DNA of 64,000 nt from Achatina immaculata (Eukaryota > Mollusca > Gastropoda > Stylommatophora > Achatinidae): contig CM019696.1 of NCBI GenBank assembly GCA_009760885.1, positions 43,012,221 to 43,076,220 on the forward strand. The letters run 5' to 3'. This document shows, piece by piece, positions 1-9,204 of this stretch (position 1 is its first letter; each line of letters opens with the position of its first letter). Below the pieces are notes generated by a model. The model was not told the origin of the DNA and did not search any database. It saw only the letters and a list, made by a program, of their open reading frames with translations. Position numbers and translations under genes: made by a program.

Positions 1-670
1 CTGTTCAAGCAGGTAGAATGTCCGATATGTTTCTGAGTTTATGTTCATATGTCATACTGTGTACTCCTAATACTGCCTTATGTTATTTTGTTTTGATTTA
101 TGTTTATTATAACCATCATCAGAATACTTATGTCTTTATATGTGTACGTGATGAGAACAAGCCTGACTTCGCCACAACATAATGAGACTCTTACGTTAGA
201 GATTGAAATGATCTTAGCTCGGGTCTTCAGAAATAGAACATTGGGTTTGAATGACAAGTCTGATAACAGATAAACATTTATAAGAAGTGATGAAAAATGG
301 AATTTAGCCTGCATTTTTCATGGTTTTTTAACCTTATTTTTTTCATGGTTTTTGGATAACATTTTTTCATGGTTTTTGGACCTTATTTTTTTCATGGTTT
401 TGATTGTATGTGGGGTCCAAGATTGAAAACTGACACATGTGGCATGCATACGTTTCTGTGGTTGTATTCATCTGTACGAATGTTTGTGCATGTGTGTATG
501 TGTGTGCGACCTTGCTGTCCTGGCACTAGTTTTGCTTGACTGATGAATGTGTCAAGTAATTTAAAATATTTTTAGACTTTTTAAACAAGGAACATCCAAC
601 ACCTGAGATACAACTTTTGTTGTAGCTAGTAAAAGGACTGAAATAACTGGAATATAATACTGCTATATCA
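1..670. other. Non-coding flank with a small TTTTTTCATGG repeat
   Basis: Mostly unique AT-rich sequence without a convincing gene. Around 310-405 a motif of about 28 bp, beginning TTTTTTCATGGTTTTTGG, is repeated three to four times. Short open frames here have no recognisable domain. Confidence 0.6.
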
Positions 671-1050
671 AGAACAAATGCAGACAAAGACATATGAAAT
701 ATAATAATTCTGTAACAAGAACAAATGCAGACAAAGACATATGAAATATAATATTGCTGTAACAAGAACAAATGCAGACAAAGACATATGAAATATAATA
801 ATTTTGTAACAAGAACAAATGCAGACAAAGACATATGAAATATAATATTGCTGTAACAAGAACAAATGCAGACAAAGACATATGAAATATAATAATTCTG
901 TAACAAGAACAAATGCAGACAAAGACATATGAAATATAATATTGCTGTAACAAGAACAAACGCAGACAAAGACATATGAAATATAATATTGCTGTAACAA
1001 GAACAAATGCAGACAAAGACATATGAAATATAATATTGCTGTAACAGGAA
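671..1050. repeat. 47-bp tandem array, about 8 copies
   Basis: The unit starts AGAACAAATGCAGACAAAGA and recurs at 671, 718 and onward every 47 bp. Copies differ mainly by ATTCTG, ATTTTG or TTGCTG before GTAACA. Since 47 is not a multiple of three, the same array stays open in all three minus-strand frames, giving overlapping repetitive frames of up to 233 codons. I read these as by-products of a stop-free monomer, not as genes. Confidence 0.9.
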
Positions 1051-1591
1051 CAAAAATAAACAAGTGAGAAAATCACCATTATATTTTGCAAAAGACAAGA
1101 AAGTAACAGACATGGACACAAGCACAAGATCTCTGAGCAAGAAAAAAACTTGGATGCTGATTACTTTCTCACCAGCGAAAAATAACAAGAGTTTTTTCTT
1201 CTTATTTCTTGCAGTCTGCTCCACCATTTTCTGTCTGCAAATTGTGTCAGCATGTGAACATTTTTGTTCTTTGCTGCATCATTGAACTTTCTGATTTAGA
1301 TATACAGACTTTCTGCTCAGACAGATAAATGGCCATGGGATATTTTGTATACACACCATACACACCATGACATAATGCATGACATAATTGCATGACATAG
1401 TGTTTTATATCGACACATTTTTGTGTTGTAAGAAACACAGTAACGTCACGTGCAAAATATGCAAGCACATCATTTCTTATCTGGTGAGAATATCTTATTA
1501 TCAGTTGAAAATGGAATAAAAAAAACAGTTTTCTGAGACAGCAGATTTATTTGAAAAGTGTTTGAGACAACGGAATTGTTTTAGAAATGTT
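1051..1591. other. Unique non-coding stretch
   Basis: No recognisable coding or RNA feature. From about 1530 a weak repeat of GTTTGAGACAAC appears at roughly 33-bp spacing and resumes after 2419. This shows that the LINE at 1602-2418 landed inside a short pre-existing repeat. Confidence 0.5.
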
Positions 1592-1601
1592 TGAGACAAC
1601 A

Positions 1602-2128
1602 CAGACTTCTTCTTTGGTTTTCTTAGCTGTCCATGGTACCTTCAGCATCCTTCTTATGAACCACATTTCCATGGCCTCCATTTCTCGCTGTACTCTCTTA
1701 TTCATAGACCATGCTTCACATCCATAAAACAAAATTAACTCGATGTAACATTTAAGTACTTGGAATCTTGTTTCCATTGATATGGATCTATTGGACAAGA
1801 TGTATCTCATTGTCTAGATTGCTGACTTGGCCTGAGCACGTCTGCTTTTTTATTTCATTGTGACATTTCCCATCAGCTGTTATAACTGTTCCTAAGTACT
1901 TGAATACTATCAACTTGTTTCAGTTCCGTGCCATCGATGTAATGCTACATTTTTGTGGTATTTTTTTTCTTTGAGATGACCATCACTTCAGTCTTCTTTT
2001 TATTCAGACTGAGATCTTTAATTTTACTTTCACGAACCACGATGTCCAGAAGAGCGTGTAGCTCCCCGTCACTTTAGCAATCAGAACTGTGTCGTCTGTA
2101 TATCTTAAGTTGCTAAGGAAGAAGTTGT
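1602..2128 (-). pseudogene. LINE reverse transcriptase fragment, inverted 5' half
   Basis: On the minus strand the sequence can be read, with frameshifts and stops, as the second half of an RTE-type reverse transcriptase. It has RYTDDTVL (a variant of the YADD catalytic motif) near 2100, a stretch containing SLNKKKTEVM, a FKYLGT motif, and then an intact frame at 1547-1810 with YGCEAWSMNK and VPWTAKKTKEEV, the usual end of the thumb region. YTDD in place of YADD keeps both aspartates. Several stops show it is not functional. The frame runs a few codons past the element into flanking DNA. Confidence 0.75.
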
Positions 2129-2408
2129 TACGAAGAAGTCTTAAGAGAGGCTGGAGTTAAAAGGCAAATTCAGCAAAGATCAGAGGCAGACAAACGAGAT
2201 TTATAGGACATTTTCTGAGAAGAAGAAAATTGGAACACACTGTGGCAAGTGGAAAAATTGAGAGAAGAAGAGACAGAGGAAAACATAAGTTACTGGATGG
2301 GTTATCAGTGTGGCTAGGAAGAAAGCCACCTGTGGATCTCATAATCGAGTCTAAAGACAGGGAATTGTGGAGAGAAATGATCGCCTACGCCACGCGGCAC
2401 GGCACTTG
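2129..2408 (+). pseudogene. LINE RT C-terminal tail, direct 3' half
   Basis: On the plus strand the sequence encodes, across one or two frameshifts, the typical C-terminal end of an RTE-like ORF2. It starts EEVLREAGVKRQ, then has QRQTRFIGHFLRRR, a basic GKIERRRDRGK segment, and ends ATRHGT followed by a stop just before the TTGA-type tail. The LINE fragment at 11086-11429 has the same layout and the same RHGT ending, so the two belong to related families. Confidence 0.8.
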
Positions 2409-2482
2409 ATTGATTGACTGAGACAACAAAATGTTGTAGAAGTGTTTGGAAAGTTTTGAGCAAAATTCTTACTTATTCGACC

Positions 2483-2514
2483 TCTCCCCCCCCTCCTCCC
2501 CCCCCCCCCCCCAA
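2483..2514. repeat. C-rich homopolymer tract followed by A-run
   Basis: About 28 of 30 bases are C, followed by a run of A. On the minus strand this is a long G tract that could form a quadruplex-type structure. Such tracts are also hard to sequence, so the exact length is uncertain. Confidence 0.7.
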
Positions 2515-2653
2515 AAAAAAAAATTGAAAAATAAATAAACAAAAACAAACAAACAAAAAACAAACACACACACACGCATACATAAATACACACATGCACA
2601 AAGACACATGTCCACAATCTCCAGACGTTAGAAGCTGACAGGGAACTCTGAAG

Positions 2654-2990
2654 CTCCAAGCAGTGACCAAGTAATAGAAAACTGAATTGTTTGAAGAAAC
2701 TCCAAGCAGTGACCACGTAATAGAAAACTGAATTGTTTGAAGAAACTCCAAGCAGTGACCAAGTAATAGAAAACTGAATTGTTTGAAGAAACTCCAAGCA
2801 GTGACCAAGTAATAGAAAACTGAATTGTTTGAAGAAACTCCAAGCAGTGACCAAGTAATAGAAAACTGAATTGTTTGAAGAAACTCCAAGCAGTGACCAA
2901 GTAATAGAAAACTGAATTGTTTGAAGAAACTCCAAGCAGTGACCAAGTAATAGAAAACTGAATTGTTTGAAGAAACTCCAGCATGGCCAC
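2654..2990. repeat. 46-bp tandem array, about 7 copies
   Basis: The unit begins CTCCAAGCAGTGACCAAGTA and contains GAATTGTTTGAAGAAA. Starts at 2654 and 2700 give the 46-bp period, and copies are nearly identical. Because 46 is not divisible by three, all three minus frames are open through the array, which explains the repetitive minus-strand frames of 135-225 codons here. Confidence 0.9.
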
Positions 2991-3012
2991 GCCACCATAC
3001 AGCTGAATTGTA

Positions 3013-3375
3013 CGCAGTGTGTACAAGGTGTCCATTTCTCACACTATGTACAAGGTGTACAAATATAACAGTGTGAAAAAGGTGTACATATACCACAATG
3101 AGCGGAAGGTGTACATATATAATAATATGTACAAGTTGTACATATATCACAATGTTACAATGGGTACATATATCACTTTGTGTAGAAAATGTACATATAT
3201 TACAATCTGTACAAGATTCGCGTATATCAAAGTATGTACACTATGTATATGTACCACAATGTGTACAATGTGCATATATACCACATTGGGTACAAGATGT
3301 ACATATATCACAATATGTACAAGATGTTTTAATTCAGAACTGTACAGAGTACACGATGATATTGTGTACAACATG
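3013..3375. repeat. Degenerate TGTACAA-rich tandem array (about 27-30 bp)
   Basis: TGTACAAGGTGTACATATAT-like units repeat about 12 times with heavy divergence. Many units contain the palindrome TGTACA. The open frames (for example 3019-3426 plus) follow the repeat and have no domain. Confidence 0.75.
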
Positions 3376-4029
3376 TACATAGCCCACATAGAATGTTCTA
3401 GATTTACGGAGCTCATGCTCTTTTAGATGTATTGTTCTGGTACTTTCTCTAGGCCCATTATTTCTGATGCGGGTTTCATGATAGTTGGACGTCCTGTATT
3501 TTTATACGTGAAGAATGTTAACGTAAATAATATCTGCAACAATGACAGATTTAAAACATCTTTCTCGACCTATAATTGTAGACAGTCGCAATCCCAAGTC
3601 TGTGGAGGACGCACAACTTAGATAGAAGGCCGTACATTGGAGACAACATAAGTCAGTCTAGAACTGATATCAGAAAATTGATCCATGGTTTAGTTCTATC
3701 TTGTGGCGCACTTCCTGCTCTTATTATAGAAAAGCACTACATTTTCTATTACACACATCAGATCAAAAGACGATGGCGTGGCTTGTAATAGAAATCATTC
3801 AAGTTCATGTTATGTATGGGAGACTTGGCTCCTGTTTGTTGGAATTAACTTTAGTAAGCCATAACATTTTTTGTTCTTCACTTTAAGAGAAGTGAGCGGG
3901 AATTATCTCTAGTTAAGTTTTATCTAAGTTTCCTCTACGTTTTCTCTAAGTTTCCTCTAAGTTTTCAAAGATAATGTAGTTCTAAAAACCTGAACATTCT
4001 CACCACATAGATTTGAAACAGAGTCTGAG
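3376..4029. other. Unique sequence, no gene recognised
   Basis: Short open frames (3427-3621 and 3701-3886, plus) have no recognisable motif. A small CTAAGTTTCCTCTA repeat occurs around 3910-3970. I see no supported gene or RNA. Confidence 0.5.
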
Positions 4030-4215
4030 ATGATTGTTTTAGCTATCCATTTTTTCGTCCTGTATGTTTTTGTATGATTAAGGCTCACGCCGAAACGTCA
4101 CAACTGTGTAATTGTTAAGTAATAAAGCTGCTCCTACTTTTTTCCTAGTTTATACATTCTTGTATCACAGCTTTACTGCAGTGCTTCGTGTATAGTTGTA
4201 TACTTATATACTATT
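4030..4215 (+). mobile_element. Penelope-like element terminal sequence (copy 1)
   Basis: This stretch recurs inverted at about 6545-6710, and its outer part recurs at 31335-31430. It contains CGCCGAAACGTCACAAC, an AATAAAGCTGCTCC segment and CACAGCTTTACTGCAGTG, and it ends in a TGTATAGTTGTATACTTATA stretch. A GAAACGTC box next to a short hairpin is common at the ends of Penelope-like retroelements. No reverse transcriptase or GIY-YIG endonuclease frame is attached, so the family assignment rests on the terminal motif only. Confidence 0.5.
4066..4104 (+). ncRNA. Degenerate hammerhead-ribozyme-like core
   Basis: Reading 5' to 3': TTGT (possible stem I), ATGATTA in the place of the CUGAUGA box, AG, GGC-TCAC-GCC as a three-pair stem II hairpin, GAAAC, GTC, then ACAA, which can pair with the TTGT. 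Penelope-like retroelements are known to carry hammerhead motifs. Here the first box differs at two positions, so activity is unlikely. Stem III would be only one base pair, so this may be just the conserved sequence remnant. Confidence 0.35.
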
Positions 4216-4690
4216 TATTGTGTGTTACTTCTGCAGTTCTTTTCTTCTTTATTATCGTCAGTGGAGATTTCTCTAGTGCTCGTGGCTTCAACCGCTAGAC
4301 TAATGTAATGAGACAGTGCCCAATGAAGTACAGCTGTGCCCAGAACACTCTCAATAACTGAGCCTCTCTTTACGATCCACTACCCGGGCTCTTTTCCCTC
4401 TCAGTTGGTGTCTATATAAGCTCCCTAAATGACTTTGTGCTGGAAAATAAGTTATAATCTCAATCATTCCCAACTCCACCAACAACAACAAACAACTACT
4501 CAAAGGCCTAAACTGATCTCGGCATAATAAAAAGTAGTCTGTTGACAACACCACACACGTTTACACCAGATAACATATAAACACACACAAGATGTTTCTG
4601 CCACAGCAGTTAACATCACGTACAGGAGATGTGAGCGTGCCAAGAAGCTCAGCTTGAACCAAGCACAAGCATCATTTTAAGTGCCGCCGA
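4216..4690. other. Unique sequence, no gene recognised
   Basis: No convincing coding, RNA or repeat structure. The minus-strand frame 4351-4554 has no recognisable domain. Confidence 0.5.
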
Positions 4691-4696
4691 TACTTG

Positions 4697-4925
4697 TTTA
4701 ACATCTCTTACAATCTCTAGACTTCTCTTTAACATCTCTTACAATCTCTAGACTTCTCTTTAACATCTCTTACAATCTCTAGACTTCTCTTTAACACCTC
4801 TTACAGTCTCTAGACTTCTCTTTAACATCTCTTACAATCTCTAGACTTCTCTTTAACATCTCTTACAATCTCTAGACTTCTCTTTAACATCTCTTACAGT
4901 CTCTAGACTTCTCTTTAACAACATA
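4697..4925. repeat. 31-bp tandem array, about 7 copies
   Basis: The unit begins TTTAACATCTCTTACAATCT and ends CTAGACTTCTC. Copies are nearly uniform, with only one or two substitutions such as ACACCTC or ACAGTCTC. Confidence 0.9.
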
Positions 4926-5069
4926 GATTTTCACTACTAATCAAGAGTTAGCCACACTCTCTTACATATATAGAAGCTTCTTGCCAACTCAAACAAACAC
5001 CACATATACGCAGTACTCTGCCTGCGTCCTACATCAACACATATAGTGCAAATATGAAATGATCTATGG

Positions 5070-5170
5070 CACATTAATAACCAATATGACTATGATAAAT
5101 CACACATTAATAACCAATTCTGACTCATTATGATAAATGACACATTAATAACCAATTATGACTCATTACG
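5070..5170. repeat. Short direct repeat, CACATTAATAACCAAT
   Basis: About three copies of a 38-40 bp unit containing CACATTAATAACCAAT and GACTCATTA. Confidence 0.7.
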
Positions 5171-5344
5171 ACACTGAAAGATAAAACGTAGCACATCATT
5201 GTAATTCATGGGTGAAGTCGACACTGATCAGAATAAACACTTTCGCCACACACACACAGGACAACATATCAGTGTCTATAATCAGAAGGTGAAACATGTG
5301 AGTATATGAGTGCATAGGCATGAAAAGTATACCAAACATGAAAA

Positions 5345-6085
5345 TTATGCATTTCTTCTTCTTCTTCTTCGTTCGCTTCTACCACCAAGATCGCCCCGTG
5401 ATCCTACTGAATTTACTCCTGTGGTTCTCGCGACAGTCTCATTTAGGATGGAGGCTCAGAGCATCGTGGGGCTTGGGCCTATATTCTCGGTGGGTCACAG
5501 AAGCGGCATTGTGTGACACTGTGGTTTTCGTTGCATTAGTTTAATCTAGAGTTGGACTTCCTCATCGGAAAACCTCGACGTGATTCGGATATAAGATATC
5601 TCCGTCGGGTGAGAGGTGGTTGACTGCCCAGGGAGACTGCCCTTGTCCAGTGTCTCCGACTTCAGCATTTTGTGGTCGTGGCAGCTACCCTTCCTGGTGG
5701 TTACCAGGACGGAGCTTTTGTCGAGGAGGTCGAACCTCGCCACTAGTGAGTTTCACCCCTGGGTTAAGCCGGTTTAGGCGTATTATCCCAGTATGGGTGT
5801 ATATAGGACGCTTCCGGCCTCTAGAGGTGCCGTGGTATGAGTAGCCCTCAAAGCAAGTCTACTGGCCTTAAACTTCACTTAATCCTTTTCATCAGCTTTT
5901 CCACAGCGGCGCCAGGCGGCAACACTAAGCGCATTTTTTTCATTGGCCGGGAGGAATTTTACCCCACGCGCGGTAGCCGAAGAATCTCGCCTGCAGAGTC
6001 TTAGTTTAACCCCTGGGTTAAGCCGGTTTAGGCACTGGGCCAGAATGTGTGTATATAGGACGTGGCCGACTTCTGGAGCAGAGGT
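5345..6085 (+). mobile_element. Dispersed repeat family R, copy 1
   Basis: The sequence starts CTTCTTCTTCGTTCGCTTCT and includes TTAAGCCGGTTTAGGC, GTATATAGGACG, and a TTCATTGGCCGGGAGGA block followed by CACGCGCGGTAGCCGAAGAA. The same blocks, in the same order and orientation, recur at 17085-17520, 18856-19291, 33518-34855 and 35807-37040. The GGTTTAGGC...GTATATAGGACG...GAGGTGCC segment is itself repeated inside each copy. No reverse transcriptase or transposase is seen, so it is an interspersed, probably non-autonomous repeat of unknown class. Confidence 0.8.
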
Positions 6086-6544
6086 TGGTTAATTGGTTGA
6101 TCTTTATTTCAAAAGGGTTAAGAATTGGGCACTCAGGCCCGTCTGACATTCTGCCCTTTATCTTACATCTTTCACTCTATTCCAGACATTCTACAAATAT
6201 TCTGTTCATGTAACAAACATAACTAACATTGAAGCTGAGAGACATGAAATAAAATATAACATTTACATTTCGCTCTTATCCATTCACTCAATACAGAAGT
6301 AACTACATACATATATAAATGATTATTTACTAAACAAAAATTTCGGTACTATTCAGAATAAACAATTATTCGGTGTCTGTAAGAGCAGTCTAAAATAACT
6401 TTTAAGTTTTATGATTCATGGAGGCATGTACTCGACATCAAATAGATATTGGGAAAGCTTGTAGTTTTAGGAAGGAGTATAATTTATATTTTTTTTATAC
6501 AGGATGGGAGGGTATTCTAAAGATGAGTAGCAGAATAACTATCA

Positions 6545-6710
6545 ATAATTAGTGTAAAGTATATAACTATACACGAAACACTGCAGTAAAGCTGTGATAC
6601 CAGAATGTATAAAATAGGGAAAAGTAGGAGCAGCTTTATTACTTAACGATTACAAAGTTGTGACGTTTCGGCGTGAGTCTTAATTATACAAACACACACA
6701 TGACGAAGAA
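6545..6710 (-). mobile_element. Penelope-like element terminal sequence (copy 2)
   Basis: This is the reverse complement of the sequence at 4030-4215: CACGAAACACTGCAGTAAAG, GTATAAAATAGG, GCAGCTTTATTACTTAAC, then GTGACGTTTCGGCGTGAG. On the minus strand the hammerhead-like box reads ATAATTA, GAC-TCAC-GCC, GAAACGTC, and a TTTGT/ACAA pair is retained. The hairpin has lost one base pair relative to copy 1. No PLE coding sequence is attached. Confidence 0.5.
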
Positions 6711-7073
6711 ATAGAGAGAGGATATACAGTATAGATTCACATGAATAATATTTTTAAAAAGAAACTTTTTTTTTTGGTACTTAGCTGTAAATTGTAAGAT
6801 GTGGCTTGTCCGGCGGTGTGTGTCAGGAATGGATTTAGTAGAACGTGGAGACTGTTTAAATAGAGACCTATGATATATGGTCGGTGGGTTGTAACTGGGG
6901 GTGGTGGATGGGGAACCGGGGAGGGGATAGAGAGTGATACAATACTGACCTAGCTAGGAGAAGTCGAAACAGATGATTGGGAAAGAGGGGTTGCAGAGTG
7001 ATGCTGTGAGGAAGTTTGAAAAGTAAGAAGGGGTGGACTTAGTGGAGAGGTACTATAGTGATTGAAGAAAATG

Positions 7074-7355
7074 CTACGTGTAGCTAAACAGCGAGTTTAA
7101 CCCATGTGGCTCAAACGTCCCATAATTTTGAATGCAGCGGTTCTCAAGTGCCAGGCGGCTTGTGTCATCTGCGTGACATTGTTTAATGGCTGTTACCAGA
7201 AAATCAGATTTGCCTCTGTGGTTGGGGCCATGAAATGATTTGGAACAATGTATATGTGACATGTAGTATGTCTTCCTTATGTCTTGATCGATGAAGTGCT
7301 TAATTTTGGCTAACTGGAATACTTTTTGTGCAATGAGTTTTGTTAGACCTTGCAC
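7074..7355 (-). pseudogene. CR1-like LINE, C-terminal fragment with divergent end
   Basis: The first part (LIAQKVFQLAKIKHFIDQD, then KTYYMSHI) matches the plus-strand copy at 55515-55605 (LIAQKVYQLAKIKQFIDKD, YYISHV). After YYMSHI the two copies part completely: this one continues CSKSFHGPNHRGKS, while the other continues HLDYCSTIWDA. The C-terminal domain has therefore been replaced or lost. The frame is open to a stop near 7074. Confidence 0.6.
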
Positions 7356-7499
7356 ATGAGAGTTCCAGGTAAGATGTTGGTCAGTAATAAGACCTAGTGT
7401 TTTGTGCTCGCTAACGTTTTCTATCCGTGATGTTTCCGTGCTGAGCCGAAGTGTTGTTGTTTTTTTTTTTTGTTGCGTTTTGTAGTTTCTGTCTTGTTG

Positions 7500-8045
7500 T
7501 TATGAGCATTGATTTTGTTTATGTTTGTTTATAATCATGCTGTTATTTTTGCTCCATCTAATTAAATTGTATAACTCGACCTGAGGCGTTGATTCTAGAT
7601 TAATACAATCGTAGTCACTGGTGTAGACTATGCAATCATAGGCAAATAGGTTACAAGAAGAGTGTTTAAGATGAAATGGAAGATCATTGATATAGATAGC
7701 AAAGAGCAACGGGCCTAGAATAGAACCTTGTGGAACACCAGTGTCGACTATATGAGAATTTGATAGAGAACAATTGAAGAATACTACCTGTTGTCTGTCT
7801 GAAAGAAATGATGCAATTAATTTTGTTGGGTCAGGGTGCAGTTTATAAGTCTTTATTTTTCTTACAAGAATATCATGGTCAATCGTATCAAATGCCTTTT
7901 TAATGTCGACAGAGATGGCTCCACATAGTCCGTCGTAATTTATGTTTACTAAACAGTTTTCTATCATTTTGATAAGAACTGTGTGGTAGTAATGATTGGG
8001 TCTAACGTCTGACTGACTGTCTATGAGTAAATTATTCTCTTGCAT
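7500..8045 (-). pseudogene. CR1-like reverse transcriptase core, catalytic motif broken
   Basis: The 181-codon open stretch contains the fingers and palm of a LINE reverse transcriptase. Motif A is VDIKKAFDTIDHDIL, motif B is GVPQGSILGPLLFAIYINDL, and motif C reads FAYD where FADD is expected (present in the second copy at 54513-56604). Loss of the first motif-C aspartate makes polymerase activity very unlikely. The N-terminal part of the RT continues upstream (about 8345-8080) in another frame with IPFLTVSEVHRYLL and AGFDDISN. The frame ends in a T/A-rich tract near 7460 that probably caused a frameshift. Confidence 0.85.
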
Positions 8046-8532
8046 GTGTCGTAGTTATTTTGTGTATGTGTTTTTCGAGAGGTTTTGATAATGACGATAG
8101 TATGAGCCAGATTTAAAGCAAGGATACACCTTAGCAGTTTTAAAAGCCTCAGGGAAATAACATTTTGCAATGCACTGATTGTAAATGTATATTAGTGTAT
8201 GTGAAATGACAGGTGCAGTATAACGTAAGATCATATTACTTATATCATCAAACCCAGCTGTAATGTTGTATTTTAAGGTTAAGAGATATCTGTGAACTTC
8301 ACTGACTGTTAAGAATGGAATGTGTAACTGTTTAAAATCAGTACATCTGCTGTCCAGGAATGTTTGTAGATCATGTAAGTCCCATACAGGAGCTGGTATT
8401 GATGATTTAAGAACGTTGATTTCTTCTCTGAAATGTGTACTGATATATGCGATAGTGTATGCACGATTGATGACTTGAAAATCAAATTCTTTTCTTTTAT
8501 TTGACAGGGTATTTATGGCTTTCTAAATTGAT

Positions 8533-9195
8533 TTACTGTCTGATGTATTCTGTATTAGATTCCTGAAGTAATTTGTTCTCTTGTCTTATTAAGTATTGAA
8601 CTTTGTTTCTGAGTGAACGGTAGGTCATAAAGTCCTTGATTTTGTGCGCCCGGTCACGTTCTCTCATGGATTGTAGTATTTCAGGTGTTATCCAAGGTGA
8701 CTTCGTCTGGTGTTTTACTCTAACCTCTTTCATGGTGACATGTTTGTCTAATATATCTCTGAAGATCTTTAGCCAATATTCTATTGCCTCATCAGGGTCA
8801 GTTAGTTGGTACACGTGTGTAAGTGAAGATGCTTGCATATCATTAAGGAATAATTCTAAGTTAATTTTTTTTATTCTTCTAAATGTCATAATAGTGTGAT
8901 TGTGTTTAGGAAGTTTATACCCCTTTCTTGTCCACGTACAGCAGACTGGGTAATGAACACTTAACGAAGTATGAGGGATGTTACATTCAATGATGTTTTC
9001 TGGGTGGGCTACATATATATGATCTAATAATATGGATGATACTTCTGTTACTCTAGTAGGTTTGGTGACAATTTGGCAAAAAGTGTAGGATAATATAATA
9101 TTGCTCCAAGCTGGATTTGACTGTGTTAGATCTATGTTGAAATCTCCAAGAATAACAATATCTTTGAACTTAAAGGTTAAAACCTCATTCATCAT
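8533..9195 (-). pseudogene. CR1-like LINE endonuclease, C-terminal part plus linker
   Basis: This 220-codon open stretch has the last motifs of an exonuclease-endonuclease-phosphatase (APE-type) fold: VILGDFNIDL, then LDHIYV, then SVHYPV, where active enzymes have SDHYP. The substituted aspartate belongs to the catalytic SDH motif. The remainder is the basic linker to the RT (PWITPEILQSMRERDRAHK). The N-terminal half of the endonuclease is missing because the element is truncated at about 9197. Confidence 0.8.
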
Positions 9196-9204
9196 AGTTT
9201 AACA

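Larger units (their letters stand above)
1592..2428 (+). mobile_element. 5'-inverted, truncated RTE-type LINE insertion with 10-bp target duplication
   Basis: The TSD TGAGACAACA is at 1592-1601 and 2419-2428. The 3' part (about 2129-2418) reads on the plus strand and ends in a TTGATTGATTGA tail. The 5' part (1602 to about 2128) lies on the minus strand. The two halves meet at the same place in the encoded protein: the minus half stops at TAKKTKEEV and the plus half starts at EEVLREAGV. The string GAAGAAGTCT is present at both break points. This is the structure expected of LINE 5' inversion by twin priming. The insertion is dead, with frameshifts and no endonuclease region. Confidence 0.85.
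6085..9197 (-). mobile_element. CR1/Jockey-superfamily LINE, copy 1, defective
   Basis: Minus strand, 5' to 3': an endonuclease C-terminal part (9195-8533), a reverse transcriptase (about 8345-7500), a divergent C-terminal segment (7355-7074) and a 3' UTR. The UTR's final block (about 6170-6095, reading AGACGGGCCTGAGTGCCCAA on the minus strand) is shared with the 3' end of the plus-strand copy at 54513-56604. The element lacks the N-terminal endonuclease motifs, carries frameshifts, and its RT motif C is broken. A Penelope-like end lies within the 3' part. Confidence 0.75.

Noticed and set aside
526..1227. A 233-codon minus frame as a membrane protein
   Set aside because: Made of the 47-bp array. 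Overlapping minus frames in the other two phases are also open, as expected for a 47-bp stop-free unit.
8636..8899. An 87-codon plus-strand frame
   Set aside because: It is the shadow of the endonuclease/linker coding sequence on the minus strand, which has recognisable motifs.
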